From contig DATCDR010000073.1 in assembly GCA_036510575.1 (NCBI GenBank), positions 1 through 13,428 of the forward strand: a DNA stretch of 13,428 bases. The letters are read 5' to 3'. Below, in pieces: positions 1 to 6,513 of this stretch (positions are counted from its first letter, which is position 1; the number at the start of each line of letters is the position of its first letter). The notes under the pieces were generated by a model. That model was not told the origin of the DNA and did not search any database. It worked only from the letters and a program-made list of their open reading frames with translations. The position numbers and the translations under genes were made by a program. The DNA comes from DATCDR01 sp036510575 (GTDB taxonomy: Bacteria > Actinomycetota > Acidimicrobiia > Acidimicrobiales > Bog-793).

Positions 1-50
1 GTGGCCATCTTGGTCGTGACTGCCTTGCGCTCGCCCATCGAAAGCTCCAT
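1..50 (-). mobile_element. N-terminus of an IS transposase, cut by the window edge
   Basis: Read leftward from an ATG at 50, the frame gives MELSMGERKAVTTKMA and then leaves the window. A start reading MGERKAV followed by a short basic stretch is how I remember the N-terminus of a group of integrase-core (DDE) transposases common in Actinobacteria. A second in-frame ATG at 38 (MGERK) is also possible. Only 16 codons are visible, so the identification rests on this short match and on the repeats just upstream at 72-129. The element would lie almost wholly to the left of the window, with this as its 5' end. The alternative is a chance open frame. On the other strand a frame from position 1 to a TAG at 61-63 is also open, but I do not recognise its 20 residues. 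Confidence 0.55.
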
Positions 51-71
51 CGATCTGGCGTAGTTCGCCCG

Positions 72-129
72 TCACGTAGGCGGAGGTTTTTACGTGAGGC
101 AACGATGCGATCCACGCGGAGGTTTCTGA
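72..129. repeat. Imperfect repeats at the IS end, upstream of the transposase start
   Basis: GCGGAGGTTT occurs at 80-89 and again at 116-125, 36 bp apart start to start. Each copy is preceded by CAC and followed by a T-rich or TGA-containing tail. The first copy is bracketed by a perfect 7-bp inverted repeat, TCACGTA at 72-78 and TACGTGA at 91-97. Subterminal repeats like these, just outside a transposase start codon, are common transposase-binding sites at IS ends. The exact outer boundary of the element is not visible; it could lie anywhere up to about 190. No target-site duplication can be tested because the other end is outside the window. The rest of 130-295 holds only the upstream region of the first SnoaL-like gene. 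Confidence 0.45.
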
Positions 130-295
130 TGAGTCAATGCGCTGGTCGGATCGAAGTGCCCCACTACCGGTACAGTTCGCGGCACCCAACACCGGTGTCA
201 GGCCGCAACAAGTTGAGCGCCCCTCGATCGGCTTGCGCCTCTCGGGCAACGACGAGACCGATTGTGTGGCTGAGAGTTATTCGGAGGAAGACGAC

Positions 296-763
296 ATGTC
301 CGCTACATCCGACAGCGTTCCACGTCTCTCAGCGGAGGACCGACTGGAGATCCTCGAGCTGCTCGCTCGTTACTGCTGGGCGATTGACTGCGACGACGGT
401 CCTGCATGGGCAGCTACCTTCGTTCCCGACGGCGTCTTCCATTCGCTACTTCTCGATAAGTCCTTTTCGGGCTACGACGAGCTCGTCGGCATGATCGAGA
501 CCCTCAGGCAACGCCGGGCCGAGGGTCACGACCGGAATTTGATCCACGTCCCCGCGAACGTCGTGCTGGAGCTGCGAGACGACGGAAAGGTCCGTCTCGT
601 CGCGCAGCTACTGGGACCCCGAAAGGGCGCGAATGATCAAGCGGACTTCGCCATCGGTTGGTACGACGACGTCGTCGTGCGAACTCCGGAGGGCTGGCGA
701 TTCGAGGTCAGACGCCATAAGCATTGGCCGGATCCCGATCTAGCCGGAAGCCCGCTTCGGTAG
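296..763 (+). CDS. SnoaL-like / NTF2-fold protein (SnoaL_4 type), copy 1
   Basis: A 155-residue protein. Residues 14-46 hold the typical first helix-turn of the SnoaL_4 group, with ELLARYCWAID (21-31), then W39 and the strand entry TFVPDGVF (41-48). The C-terminal half alternates hydrophobic strands and ends in a W-F-E-V-R-R-H-K-H-W block (134-144), as in relatives. Family members are cone-shaped proteins with a deep pocket that act as cyclases, hydratases, isomerases or dehydratase-like enzymes, or only bind ligand; the substrate cannot be read here. I chose the ATG at 296 because GGAGG at 283-287 sits 8 nt upstream. The frame is open further up to 137, but that part looks non-coding. Only 66 bp separate it from the next SnoaL gene on the same strand, so they may be co-transcribed. 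Confidence 0.85.
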   Translation: MSATSDSVPRLSAEDRLEILELLARYCWAIDCDDGPAWAATFVPDGVFHSLLLDKSFSGYDELVGMIETLRQRRAEGHDRNLIHVPANVVLELRDDGKVRLVAQLLGPRKGANDQADFAIGWYDDVVVRTPEGWRFEVRRHKHWPDPDLAGSPLR

Positions 764-829
764 CGGCCGACAAACGTACGTGACACGCAAGGCTGGTCCT
801 GCGGCACGCCGATCGCAAGGAGACCCGGG

Positions 830-1222
830 ATGAGCGAAGCGCTCGGCGACGGCGACCGACTGGCAGTCCAGGAGCTCGTCTCGCGCTACGCCTGGGCGCT
901 CGACACGAGTGACGCAGATCTGATGGCCAGCGTCTTCACTCCAGATGGAGCCTTCATTGGTGATCTCGGTACCTACACCGGTCACGCTCAATTGCGCAGC
1001 TGGGTCGAATCCCGCAGCGCGGCACTACGGGCAACGCAACACTTTGTATCGAATGTGATGCTCACCTTCGAAGGCGACGTGATCCTCGAGCGGTCTGCCT
1101 GCTTGATCATCGGAGATGGCGGGAGCCAATCAGGCGTGCAATCGAGTGGCTTCTATCGCGGACGGGTCGTCAGGCACGACGGAGCATGGCTGTTTGCCGA
1201 ACGGAGCTTCCACCACTGGTAG
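830..1222 (+). CDS. SnoaL-like / NTF2-fold protein (SnoaL_4 type), copy 2
   Basis: A 130-residue protein with the same opening pattern as its upstream neighbour: VQELVSRYAWALDTSDADLM (13-32), then SVFTPDGAFIGDL (34-46). It ends in WLFAERSFHHW, the usual final strand of the fold with closing histidines. AAGGAG at 817-822 precedes the ATG by 7 nt. It is shorter than copy 1 and clearly diverged from it, so this is not a recent tandem duplication; the two share the family signature but little else. Dimeric NTF2-fold enzymes are often encoded as adjacent unlike subunits, so a heterodimer with copy 1 is possible but only inferred. The function and ligand are unknown. Confidence 0.82.
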   Translation: MSEALGDGDRLAVQELVSRYAWALDTSDADLMASVFTPDGAFIGDLGTYTGHAQLRSWVESRSAALRATQHFVSNVMLTFEGDVILERSACLIIGDGGSQSGVQSSGFYRGRVVRHDGAWLFAERSFHHW

Positions 1223-1243
1223 CGCCGGGAGGATCGCGTCGAC

Positions 1244-1290
1244 GTGACCAAGTGCACATGGTGCAGCGGGCGGTACCGCGGCTCGGTCAC
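1244..1290. terminator. Nested inverted repeats between convergent genes, possible two-way terminator
   Basis: The 64-bp gap between the two convergent SnoaL genes holds a perfect 10-bp palindrome, GCGGTACCGC (1270-1279). It also holds a 16-bp imperfect palindrome, ACCA-a-GTGCAC-a-TGGT (1247-1262). An outer 6-bp pair, GTGACC (1244-1249) and GGTCAC (1285-1290), overlaps the leftward gene's stop codon. There is no T-tract on either side, so this is not a canonical intrinsic terminator. The position is what suggests the role. Confidence 0.3.
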
Positions 1291-1883
1291 TTTGGAGCGG
1301 TGGAGTTGACCTCGGGCACCGGCCGTGTGGTCGTCTGGGCGTACGTAGCGAGCCCCTCGGGGAAGTCACCGCGTCGAAGCACAGCACGGTCATCGGCGTC
1401 CCTGAACATCTTGCGGTACGGACTGTCATAGATCGCCGGGAGATCGGTCAGCGCGGCGTAGTAGTAGTACGCCATGTGGCGCCTCGCGAAGCGCCAACTG
1501 CCCTCCTCGCGAACGTAGACGTCGTCGTATCTCACTGAGGTCACGTACATCTTGCCGTCCATGGCCATCTCGGCCCATCCGTTGACCACGCCGACCGCCT
1601 GATCTAGACCGGTAAGTGTCACCACGTGGCTCAACGGGTAGTGCCGGGTCACCCCCCACTGTGTGAAGCGCCAAGCCATCCAACTCTGCGCGACGGCCCG
1701 TCCGACGCGGAGATTCGTGCCCCCGAACTGCACGAGTACCACGTCTTTCGTCATGAGATCGCCGTACTTCTCCGCATCACGGTCGTCTACGGCATTGCAG
1801 TAGTCCTTCGCGAGGTCGTAGATCGCTTCGCGGTCTTCGAGTTCTTGCACGCGTCGAGCGAGCGACTTACGTGGCGCCGTCAC
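1287..1883 (-). CDS. SnoaL-like / NTF2-fold protein, copy 3, on the opposite strand
   Basis: A 198-residue protein. The N-terminal helix QELEDREAIYDLAKDYC (13-29) followed by NAVDDRDAEKYGDLM is the standard SnoaL_4 opening. A strand VVLVQFGG (48-55) follows, then the mid-domain H-Y-P-L-S-H (81-86), which supplies two pocket histidines in many relatives. The core closes at GSWRFARRHMAYYYY (128-142). About 55 extra residues follow the core, ending in a Pro/Thr-rich tail, so it is longer than copies 1 and 2. I chose the GTG at 1883 because it is the only reasonable start in an otherwise open frame; the SD is weak (GGATGGA). It converges on copy 2. The catalytic role is unknown, and a dehydratase-like role is only a family-level guess. 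Confidence 0.82.
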   Translation of the reverse strand: MTAPRKSLARRVQELEDREAIYDLAKDYCNAVDDRDAEKYGDLMTKDVVLVQFGGTNLRVGRAVAQSWMAWRFTQWGVTRHYPLSHVVTLTGLDQAVGVVNGWAEMAMDGKMYVTSVRYDDVYVREEGSWRFARRHMAYYYYAALTDLPAIYDSPYRKMFRDADDRAVLRRGDFPEGLATYAQTTTRPVPEVNSTAPK

Positions 1884-2192
1884 GTCGATCCATCCACGAT
1901 CGACCCGAGGTAACCGTGGTTAATCGATAGCGCCGATCCGTCACGACGTGCGTGATTCGACCGGCGACTTGGCAGACGATGCCGGCCCTTCGCGCCCGCA
2001 TGGCCTGTCGTCATCGAGGCGGCTTCCGAGTATGCCGAGTTCACGTGATCGGTTACCTCACCCGAGAGTCCATCGCCGCCTAGGTCGTCCAAGACCATCC
2101 ACCCCTAATCTCTGCCTGGGGTCTCGCTCGCACACCCAGGTTTGGCACTTGGGGTTACCGTAGGTCACCACCGCGAAGAGGTTGCCGCGGGT
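1884..2192. other. Intergenic region of about 310 bp without a convincing gene
   Basis: This gap lies between two leftward genes. Short open frames exist on both strands, but none shows a protein family signature or a good ribosome binding site. It should contain the promoter of the SnoaL gene at its left and the 3' end of the dehydrogenase transcript at its right. The only structure I see is the inverted repeat at 2115-2140. I could not identify a confident -10/-35 pair. Confidence 0.5.
2115..2140 (-). terminator. Inverted repeat downstream of the dehydrogenase gene
   Basis: CCTGGG (2115-2120) pairs with CCCAGG (2135-2140) across a 14-nt loop. An outer ACCCC (2101-2105) can pair with GGGGT (2151-2155). 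It lies about 50 bp past the stop codon of the leftward dehydrogenase. No T-run follows, so termination is possible but unproven. Confidence 0.25.
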
Positions 2193-3014
2193 TTAGCGCG
2201 GGTCTACCTCGTGTGCCCGCTGCATCGAGAGCGTATGCGCCTCGCTCGTCATGTCGCCGCCGCTTTGGAAGTCGGTTGGTAGTGGGCGTTCTTGGCCCTC
2301 GAAGCGATCCGCGAAGATATCGGCCCGATCGACGGGATGGAAGCCGAGTGCTTCGCCCGCGGACATGTCCCACATCAGGCCGTCGTTGTTCGACGCCGCA
2401 TAGATCGTGGCATACGTCACGTCCGGCGCTGTCATCGCTGCCCGGAAGGCGCGGACCGTGTCTGCCTGGCTCGACCACGTGCTGAGGTGGCGGGTGTTGC
2501 CCGGCTCGTTGATAAACGTCCCAATTCGCACACACACCGCAGAGAGTCCGAACTTGTCGACGTAGAGCCGACAAAGTGCCTCGCCGGCAGCTTTCGAGAC
2601 ACCGTAGAGGCTGTCCGGGCGCACCGGCATGTTCGGCGAGACCTTCGATCCGACCGGATAAAACCCGGTGATGCGGTTGCTACTCGCGTAAGCGACGCGC
2701 CTGACGCCGGCCCTCCGGGCGGCTTCGAGTACATGGTACGTACCCACGATGTTGACGTTGGCGAGATCGTGGAAGTCCGCCTCTGAGGGATAGCCCCCGA
2801 GATGGATCACTCCCTCGCAGCCCTCGAACGCTCTGACCATTGCTTCGAGGTCGGCCAGGTCGATCTGATGAGCTATCTCATGGCCCAACAGCGAGGGGAT
2901 TGCTCGAATATCAAGGCAGTGCATCGTCTCGACGTCGTCGTTCAAACCCGCTCGCAAGACTGTTCCGATGCGACCCGCTGCACCGGTGATCGCCCACACT
3001 GGCTTCATCGACAT
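2193..3014 (-). CDS. NAD-dependent epimerase/dehydratase-family protein, uronate dehydrogenase-like
   Basis: An extended short-chain dehydrogenase of 273 residues. The Rossmann motif GAAGRIG (11-17) opens the protein. HLGGYPSEADF (71-81) follows, then YASSNRITGFYP (109-120), RPDSLYGVSKAAGE (132-145) with catalytic Tyr137 and Lys141, RIGTF (163-167) and LSTW (177-180). The same series appears in the hexuronate dehydrogenase Udh of Agrobacterium, which oxidises D-galacturonate and D-glucuronate to aldaro-lactones with NAD. The S-S-N-x-x-x-G-F/Y-Y-P and L-S-T-W blocks are what separate that group from general sugar epimerases. The length also fits (about 265 in Udh). The purine stretch AGAGGGG touches the first of three near-adjacent ATGs (3017, 3014, 3008), so I took the second; 3008 fits the family N-terminus equally well. 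It is divergent from the RidA gene, which suggests a shared control region. Substrate specificity is inferred. Confidence 0.82.
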   Translation of the reverse strand: MSMKPVWAITGAAGRIGTVLRAGLNDDVETMHCLDIRAIPSLLGHEIAHQIDLADLEAMVRAFEGCEGVIHLGGYPSEADFHDLANVNIVGTYHVLEAARRAGVRRVAYASSNRITGFYPVGSKVSPNMPVRPDSLYGVSKAAGEALCRLYVDKFGLSAVCVRIGTFINEPGNTRHLSTWSSQADTVRAFRAAMTAPDVTYATIYAASNNDGLMWDMSAGEALGFHPVDRADIFADRFEGQERPLPTDFQSGGDMTSEAHTLSMQRAHEVDPR

Positions 3015-3017
3015 CAT

Positions 3018-3229
3018 CCCCTCTGCGGTTGGAGCCCCTCATCTGAGACCGTAGCTGCAAGCGCCTCGGACTACTCCGCATCAATCGGATCACCGGGGTA
3101 CAGCGATCTACCAACCGACGCTCCGAGTCCTGGTTCTTGACCTGCGGGACGCGTTGAGAAAGGCTGACGAAGCGGGAGCACTCTTGGCGGGCTCGCAAGA
3201 TTCCCAACCACATCAGAGGGGTATCGACT
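3018..3229. promoter_or_regulatory. Divergent promoter region between the dehydrogenase and RidA genes
   Basis: This 212-bp gap must hold the promoters of both flanking genes. Both carry the same SD-like heptamer AGAGGGG: on the minus strand it abuts the dehydrogenase start (3018-3024), and on the plus strand it lies at 3215-3221, 8 nt before the RidA ATG. A TTGACC near 3137 could be a -35 element for RidA, but I see no good -10 at the right distance. No clear operator palindrome was found. Confidence 0.4.
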
Positions 3230-3616
3230 ATGTCTTCAGGGCGTCGTGCGATTCATCTGGCCGGCATCGGGCACGGGCTCGGTCGTCCGGCAGGGTCACG
3301 AATTGGCAACATCGTCGTTTCAGCCTCGCTCGTAGGGCGCAATCCTGAGTCCGGGGAGATCTCGACCGACCCAGCGGAACAGATCAAGAACCTCTTCGAG
3401 ACGATGGTCAGATTCCTCGAAGCCGCCAATGTCACGCTCGACGACGTGATCCGAGTGAACGTAACGCTTTCTCAGCCCGAGTACCGAGAGTTCTTGAACG
3501 TGGAGTGGGCGAAGTACTTCAACGACGAAGAAAGCTTGCCTACCCGCAAGGCGACCATTGCGTCCCTACCGGGGGCCATCATCGCCGAGCTCGAACTGAT
3601 GGCTGTCGCTTCATAG
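3230..3616 (+). CDS. RidA (YjgF/YER057c/UK114) family protein
   Basis: A 128-residue protein of the usual length for this family. The N-terminal part (G26-NIVVSASLVG-R37) is the first strand pair. DPAEQIKNLFETMVRFLEAA (47-66) is the long helix, TLDDVIRVNVTL (69-80) the next strand, and LPTRKATIASLP (103-114) carries Arg106, the equivalent of the RidA arginine that binds the substrate carboxylate. It ends in LELMAVAS, matching the family's E-x-x-A-x-A tail. RidA trimers hydrolyse enamine/imine intermediates released by PLP enzymes, and the arginine argues for a working deaminase rather than a degenerate relative. A PLP enzyme is encoded about 3 kb downstream, which gives a plausible but unproven partner. 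The ATG at 3230 is preceded by AGAGGGG at 8 nt. Confidence 0.9.
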   Translation: MSSGRRAIHLAGIGHGLGRPAGSRIGNIVVSASLVGRNPESGEISTDPAEQIKNLFETMVRFLEAANVTLDDVIRVNVTLSQPEYREFLNVEWAKYFNDEESLPTRKATIASLPGAIIAELELMAVAS

Positions 3617-3859
3617 GCCAACTCGGAGGCGTTTCGCCCGTCTGTCACGCCCGCGTGCGACGCCAGCTCGAGCGATGAGTCGTCGAGTCGAGACAGCGGC
3701 GAGGGCTTCGATGGAGGAGATGGGTGCCGCCCGCAGCGCGTCTGTGGTCTTCTCTAAAAGGATCATTGGTCGCCATGGGGAGATCAGCACCCACCATTGG
3801 CGGGATCATCAGCTCGCTCGGAAACTAGGGCGGGGACGCAGGCTGGGCCTCTTTAGTTC

Positions 3860-4069
3860 ATGAGTAGTTCACCTGTCGAGGTCTTCGGACCACGTCTGTT
3901 TGAGTCGGTGAGTTATCCGAGGGACAAGAACGCGCTACTTGATCGGGCGATAGAGCCTGGGTTGCCATCAGCGATCCAGGAGGCGATTCGTAGAGTTCCC
4001 GCGAAGATTTTTCGTTCGCGCGACGAGCTCGTCGTCGCCGTGGAGAACATCAGCTCACAGTCCACCTGA
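3860..4069 (+). CDS. Small DUF2795-like protein
   Basis: A 69-residue protein. The stretch from Y19 onward runs YPRDKNALLDRAIEPGLPSA, then AIRRVPAKIFRSRDELVVAV. This matches the pattern I know for DUF2795 (Pfam PF11387): Y-P-x-x-K-x-x-L-x-x-x-A-x-x-x-G, later A-x-x-x-x-P-x-x-x-[FY]-x-S-x-x-[DE]-[LV]. DUF2795 proteins are small and of unknown function, often found in actinobacteria. The start is uncertain, as there is no clear SD and the upstream sequence is not coding-like. The ATG overlaps the stop of a short open frame (3675-3863), but that frame has no recognisable content, so I left it out. The 243 bp between RidA and this gene hold nothing else I can support. Confidence 0.6.
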   Translation: MSSSPVEVFGPRLFESVSYPRDKNALLDRAIEPGLPSAIQEAIRRVPAKIFRSRDELVVAVENISSQST

Positions 4070-4127
4070 CCGAAGTCACCGCACGGGGCTTCGGTGGCTA
4101 CCTGTGATGATCCGTCGGCGGATCACA
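4069..4127. terminator. Two hairpins between convergent genes
   Basis: ACCGAAG (4069-4075) pairs with CTTCGGT (4089-4095) across 13 nt, beginning within the DUF2795-like gene's stop codon (TGA at 4067-4069). A second, tighter hairpin follows: TGATCCG (4108-4114), a TCGG loop and CGGATCA (4119-4125). It can be extended with a bulge by TGTGA/TCACA. They sit in the 93-bp gap between the rightward small gene and the leftward secreted-protein gene. That position suggests a two-way terminator, although neither hairpin has a T-tract. Confidence 0.4.
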
Positions 4128-4162
4128 TGGTGCGACCGCCAGGGAGCAATCCCGAAATCGAC

Positions 4163-4978
4163 TCAGGCCGCGTCGGGAGGTGGCAACGATGAGTACGCAA
4201 GAGCTCCCTTAGGCAGCACCACCTTCACGTTTTCACTCCATTTCGAGAACGTGGCTGAGTCTTGCTGGGAGAACGGCGAACCGGCCGCGGTGCCGGTCGT
4301 AGCGTCGGTCATGCGGTAGGGCAGTTGCGGCGAGTTCGCCGCGAAGTAGACCTGAGAATGCCCGACGAACGACGAGTTGGTGCTCTTCACGACGTCATCG
4401 ATTGTCGAAGTGACGGATTCAACGGATCGTCCGTCGACGCGTGATAGCCGGGAGATCGAGCTCGGTCGCTGAGGCAGAGAGTCGAGGGGCGCCTGAGACG
4501 GCTTCGTCCAGAAGGTGGTGCTTAGTACCAAAGAAGCGATCGTTTGGAACGGGGCGTCTTTCGGCGTGAACGAGATCCAGCGGTTCGCGTATGCATCGGC
4601 TCGGCGCAGCGGGTAGAGGAGATAGACCTGCAACGCCGCGGCATTTCCGCGCAAGTACGCGACGGACCCGATCACGATCGCCTCCGACGAACCCAGGCGT
4701 CCGTCGACGAATTGGACTCCCTCCCCACGACCGACGTCCCCGGATTCAGTCTGGCGGACTGTCGTCCCGTTGATGCCCAACGTCTGTTGATCGACGTAGT
4801 GGAACGAACCTGCAGCGGTAGCCGCGGCGTAGACGGCGGCCACGACCTCACCAGGTGTCTCGTTCGTCGAGGCGGTAGCCGCTGGTCCTAGAAGCAGCAG
4901 TGAAGTACCGACGGAGCCTGTCACAAGCATCGCCAGGGCAAATGCTCGAATCGGTGCTCCGCAATGATGGAAGCGCAT
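4163..4978 (-). CDS. Secreted protein of unknown function
   Basis: A 271-residue protein with a clear Sec-type signal peptide. The N-region is short and basic (R2, R11), a hydrophobic core spans about 12-33, and a signal peptidase I site A-T-A follows at 34-36, so cleavage is expected before S37. There is no lipobox: the only early cysteine, C6, precedes the hydrophobic core. The mature part alternates short strands with G/S/T-rich turns, for example residues 50-120 with YVDQQTLGINGTTVRQTESG and later GSVAYLRGN. The layout resembles LppX/LprG- or LolA-like cell-envelope proteins of actinobacteria, but I cannot assign a family. The start is an ATG at 4978 with a weak SD. A strong stem-loop (5004-5044) lies just upstream in its leader or promoter. 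Confidence 0.75.
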   Translation of the reverse strand: MRFHHCGAPIRAFALAMLVTGSVGTSLLLLGPAATASTNETPGEVVAAVYAAATAAGSFHYVDQQTLGINGTTVRQTESGDVGRGEGVQFVDGRLGSSEAIVIGSVAYLRGNAAALQVYLLYPLRRADAYANRWISFTPKDAPFQTIASLVLSTTFWTKPSQAPLDSLPQRPSSISRLSRVDGRSVESVTSTIDDVVKSTNSSFVGHSQVYFAANSPQLPYRMTDATTGTAAGSPFSQQDSATFSKWSENVKVVLPKGALAYSSLPPPDAA

Positions 4979-5003
4979 CAGCGACTGGCTCGGAGATTAC
5001 GAG

Positions 5004-5044
5004 GCTGGCCTGGCGTCGCGCTCGAGTGGTCGCGCCAGGCCGGC
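5004..5044. promoter_or_regulatory. Strong 12-bp stem-loop in the divergent gap
   Basis: A perfect 9-bp arm GGCCTGGCG (5007-5015) pairs with CGCCAGGCC (5033-5041). The stem extends by three further pairs (GCT with GGC, one of them G-U) to 5004 and 5044, with a 17-nt loop. It starts 26 bp upstream of the leftward secreted-protein start, inside the roughly 300-bp gap shared with the rightward amidohydrolase operon. It could be an RNA leader structure for the secreted protein, a terminator for readthrough, or a protein-binding inverted repeat. The rest of 4979-5280 shows no gene, and I found no sure promoter. Confidence 0.45.
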
Positions 5045-5280
5045 TCGCCGACAATTCGCCGCCGAGGGATCATCACCAGCTCAGAGTACGGCGGATAGGC
5101 CCGATGTCGAAATCTACACTCCGGTGTTCGCGAGCATCAGGTCGGTTTCTTAGCGAACTCCGTATTGGCGATGTTGTGCTCGGTCACCCAAGGCGTTCGC
5201 ATCTCGCGTAACACAATCTTCTTCAAACTCCGGTCCGCATCCTGTCAAGATTCCTCTAGCCGCCAATCGATTGGGGGAAC

Positions 5281-6513
5281 ATGGAACTGGTCAGCGCAGC
5301 TCGAGTCATCACGAACCCTCGAGAGGCTCCGCTTGAAAGTGGGTCCGTGCTCGTTGACGCCGGGCGCGTCGTCGCGGTTGGAAAGGCCGAGGATCTCCGT
5401 CGCCTCGCCGGGTCGCCTCCGCACGAGATCGACCTCGGGCGCCGAACCGTTATGCCGGGACTCATCGACTCCCACGTACATCTTGGCTTCGACGGCGGTC
5501 CGACACCTGTGGCGAGGATGAAGGCGTCAAGTGACGCCCAGCTTCTCGTTCTCATGCTCCGCAGCGCGCGCGAGCTGCTCTCAGCCGGCGTCACGACCGC
5601 ACGTGACCTCGGTTCACGTGCGCATCTCGGTCTCGATACCCAAGAGGCAATAGAGACCGGGATGGCCGACGGCCCGACACTTGTGATTGCGAACGAGCCG
5701 ATCACGACCACGGGTGGCCACTGCTGGTTCATGGGTGGCGAGGTCGATAGTGATTCGGAGATTCGCCGTGCCGTGCGCGAGCGCCACAAGGCGGGGGCGA
5801 ACGTCGTCAAGGTGATGTCGACGGGCGGATTCATGACGACTGGGTCCGCGCCGTGGCACGCACAGTTCGCTTCAGACGAGCTGCGCACCTTGGTCGATGA
5901 GGCCCGCCGGGTGGAGATGCCGGTTGCCGCGCACGCGCATGGGACGCCAGGAATTGCCAACGCTGTCGCTGCGGGCGTGACGACGATCGAGCACTGCTCC
6001 TGGGCGGTCCAAGGCGGGCTGCCAGGGGACGGCTACGACGAGGATGTCGTCGACCGCATGGTCGATGCCCAGATCCGCGTCTGTGTCACCGCCAACGTCC
6101 GATTCAACGAGCGCGAGCCGATCGGGCGTGAGGCATCCCGACGGCGCATTCAGCGGATGCACGAGGCAGGAGTCCGCTTCATCGCCGGCACTGACGCCGG
6201 TATTAACAACGTCCCGCACTACCAGTACGCGGGCGGTCTTCTGGCGCTCGAGTCGGCCGGGCTTAGCGCCATGGAGGTGCTTGCAGCGGCGACAGTCGAG
6301 GCGGCGGACGCCTGCGGGCTGGGTGCGAGCAAAGGGGTGCTTGCGCCGGGAATGGATGCGGATCTGATCGCTGTCGAGGGCAATCCCCTTGAGGACCTGA
6401 ACGCGCTGCGCGGGGAGATGTGGATCATGAAGGGGGGCCGGGTCATTGACTTCCCGCCACGTGAGAGCTGGCCGCAAGAGCATGCCGTCGTCCCAACCGG
6501 GACCCGGGGGTGA
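5281..6513 (+). CDS. Metal-dependent amidohydrolase, imidazolonepropionase-like
   Basis: A 410-residue cytosolic TIM-barrel hydrolase. A small beta-sandwich domain (residues 1-55, ending R-T-V-M-P-G) leads into DSHVHLGF (63-70), whose H65 and H67 bind the first metal. Other ligands visible are K177 in VVKVMSTGG (candidate carboxylated lysine), H218/H220 in AAHAHG, H238 in IEHCSW and D305 in GTDAGINN (the catalytic aspartate). The barrel closes with PGMDADLIAVEGNPL (357-371) and IMKGGRVI (382-389), the second half of the sandwich. All metal-binding positions are present, so it should be active. This subgroup includes prolidase-like and imidazolonepropionase-related enzymes that cleave amide or cyclic amide bonds; the substrate is unknown. 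GGGGGA at 5273-5278 is the SD. The downstream PLP enzyme overlaps its stop by 4 nt, so the two are probably translated together. Confidence 0.9.
   Translation: MELVSAARVITNPREAPLESGSVLVDAGRVVAVGKAEDLRRLAGSPPHEIDLGRRTVMPGLIDSHVHLGFDGGPTPVARMKASSDAQLLVLMLRSARELLSAGVTTARDLGSRAHLGLDTQEAIETGMADGPTLVIANEPITTTGGHCWFMGGEVDSDSEIRRAVRERHKAGANVVKVMSTGGFMTTGSAPWHAQFASDELRTLVDEARRVEMPVAAHAHGTPGIANAVAAGVTTIEHCSWAVQGGLPGDGYDEDVVDRMVDAQIRVCVTANVRFNEREPIGREASRRRIQRMHEAGVRFIAGTDAGINNVPHYQYAGGLLALESAGLSAMEVLAAATVEAADACGLGASKGVLAPGMDADLIAVEGNPLEDLNALRGEMWIMKGGRVIDFPPRESWPQEHAVVPTGTRG

Noticed and set aside
137..295. Longer reading frame upstream of the first SnoaL gene (start at 137)
   Set aside because: It has no family similarity, and a strong SD with correct spacing supports the ATG at 296.
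774..781. ACGTACGT palindrome between SnoaL copies 1 and 2
   Set aside because: It is too short to be meaningful without conservation.
2041..2048. TCACGTGA palindrome as an operator
   Set aside because: An 8-bp palindrome is expected many times in a window this size, and nothing else supports it.
3775..3828. 17-codon frame MGRSAPTIGGIISSLGN with an AAGGA-like site upstream
   Set aside because: It is too short and matches no peptide family I can name; kept only as a curiosity.
3675..3863. 62-codon open frame overlapping the DUF2795-like start (ATGA)
   Set aside because: The composition is Arg/Ser-rich, with no motif and no SD; the overlap is probably chance.
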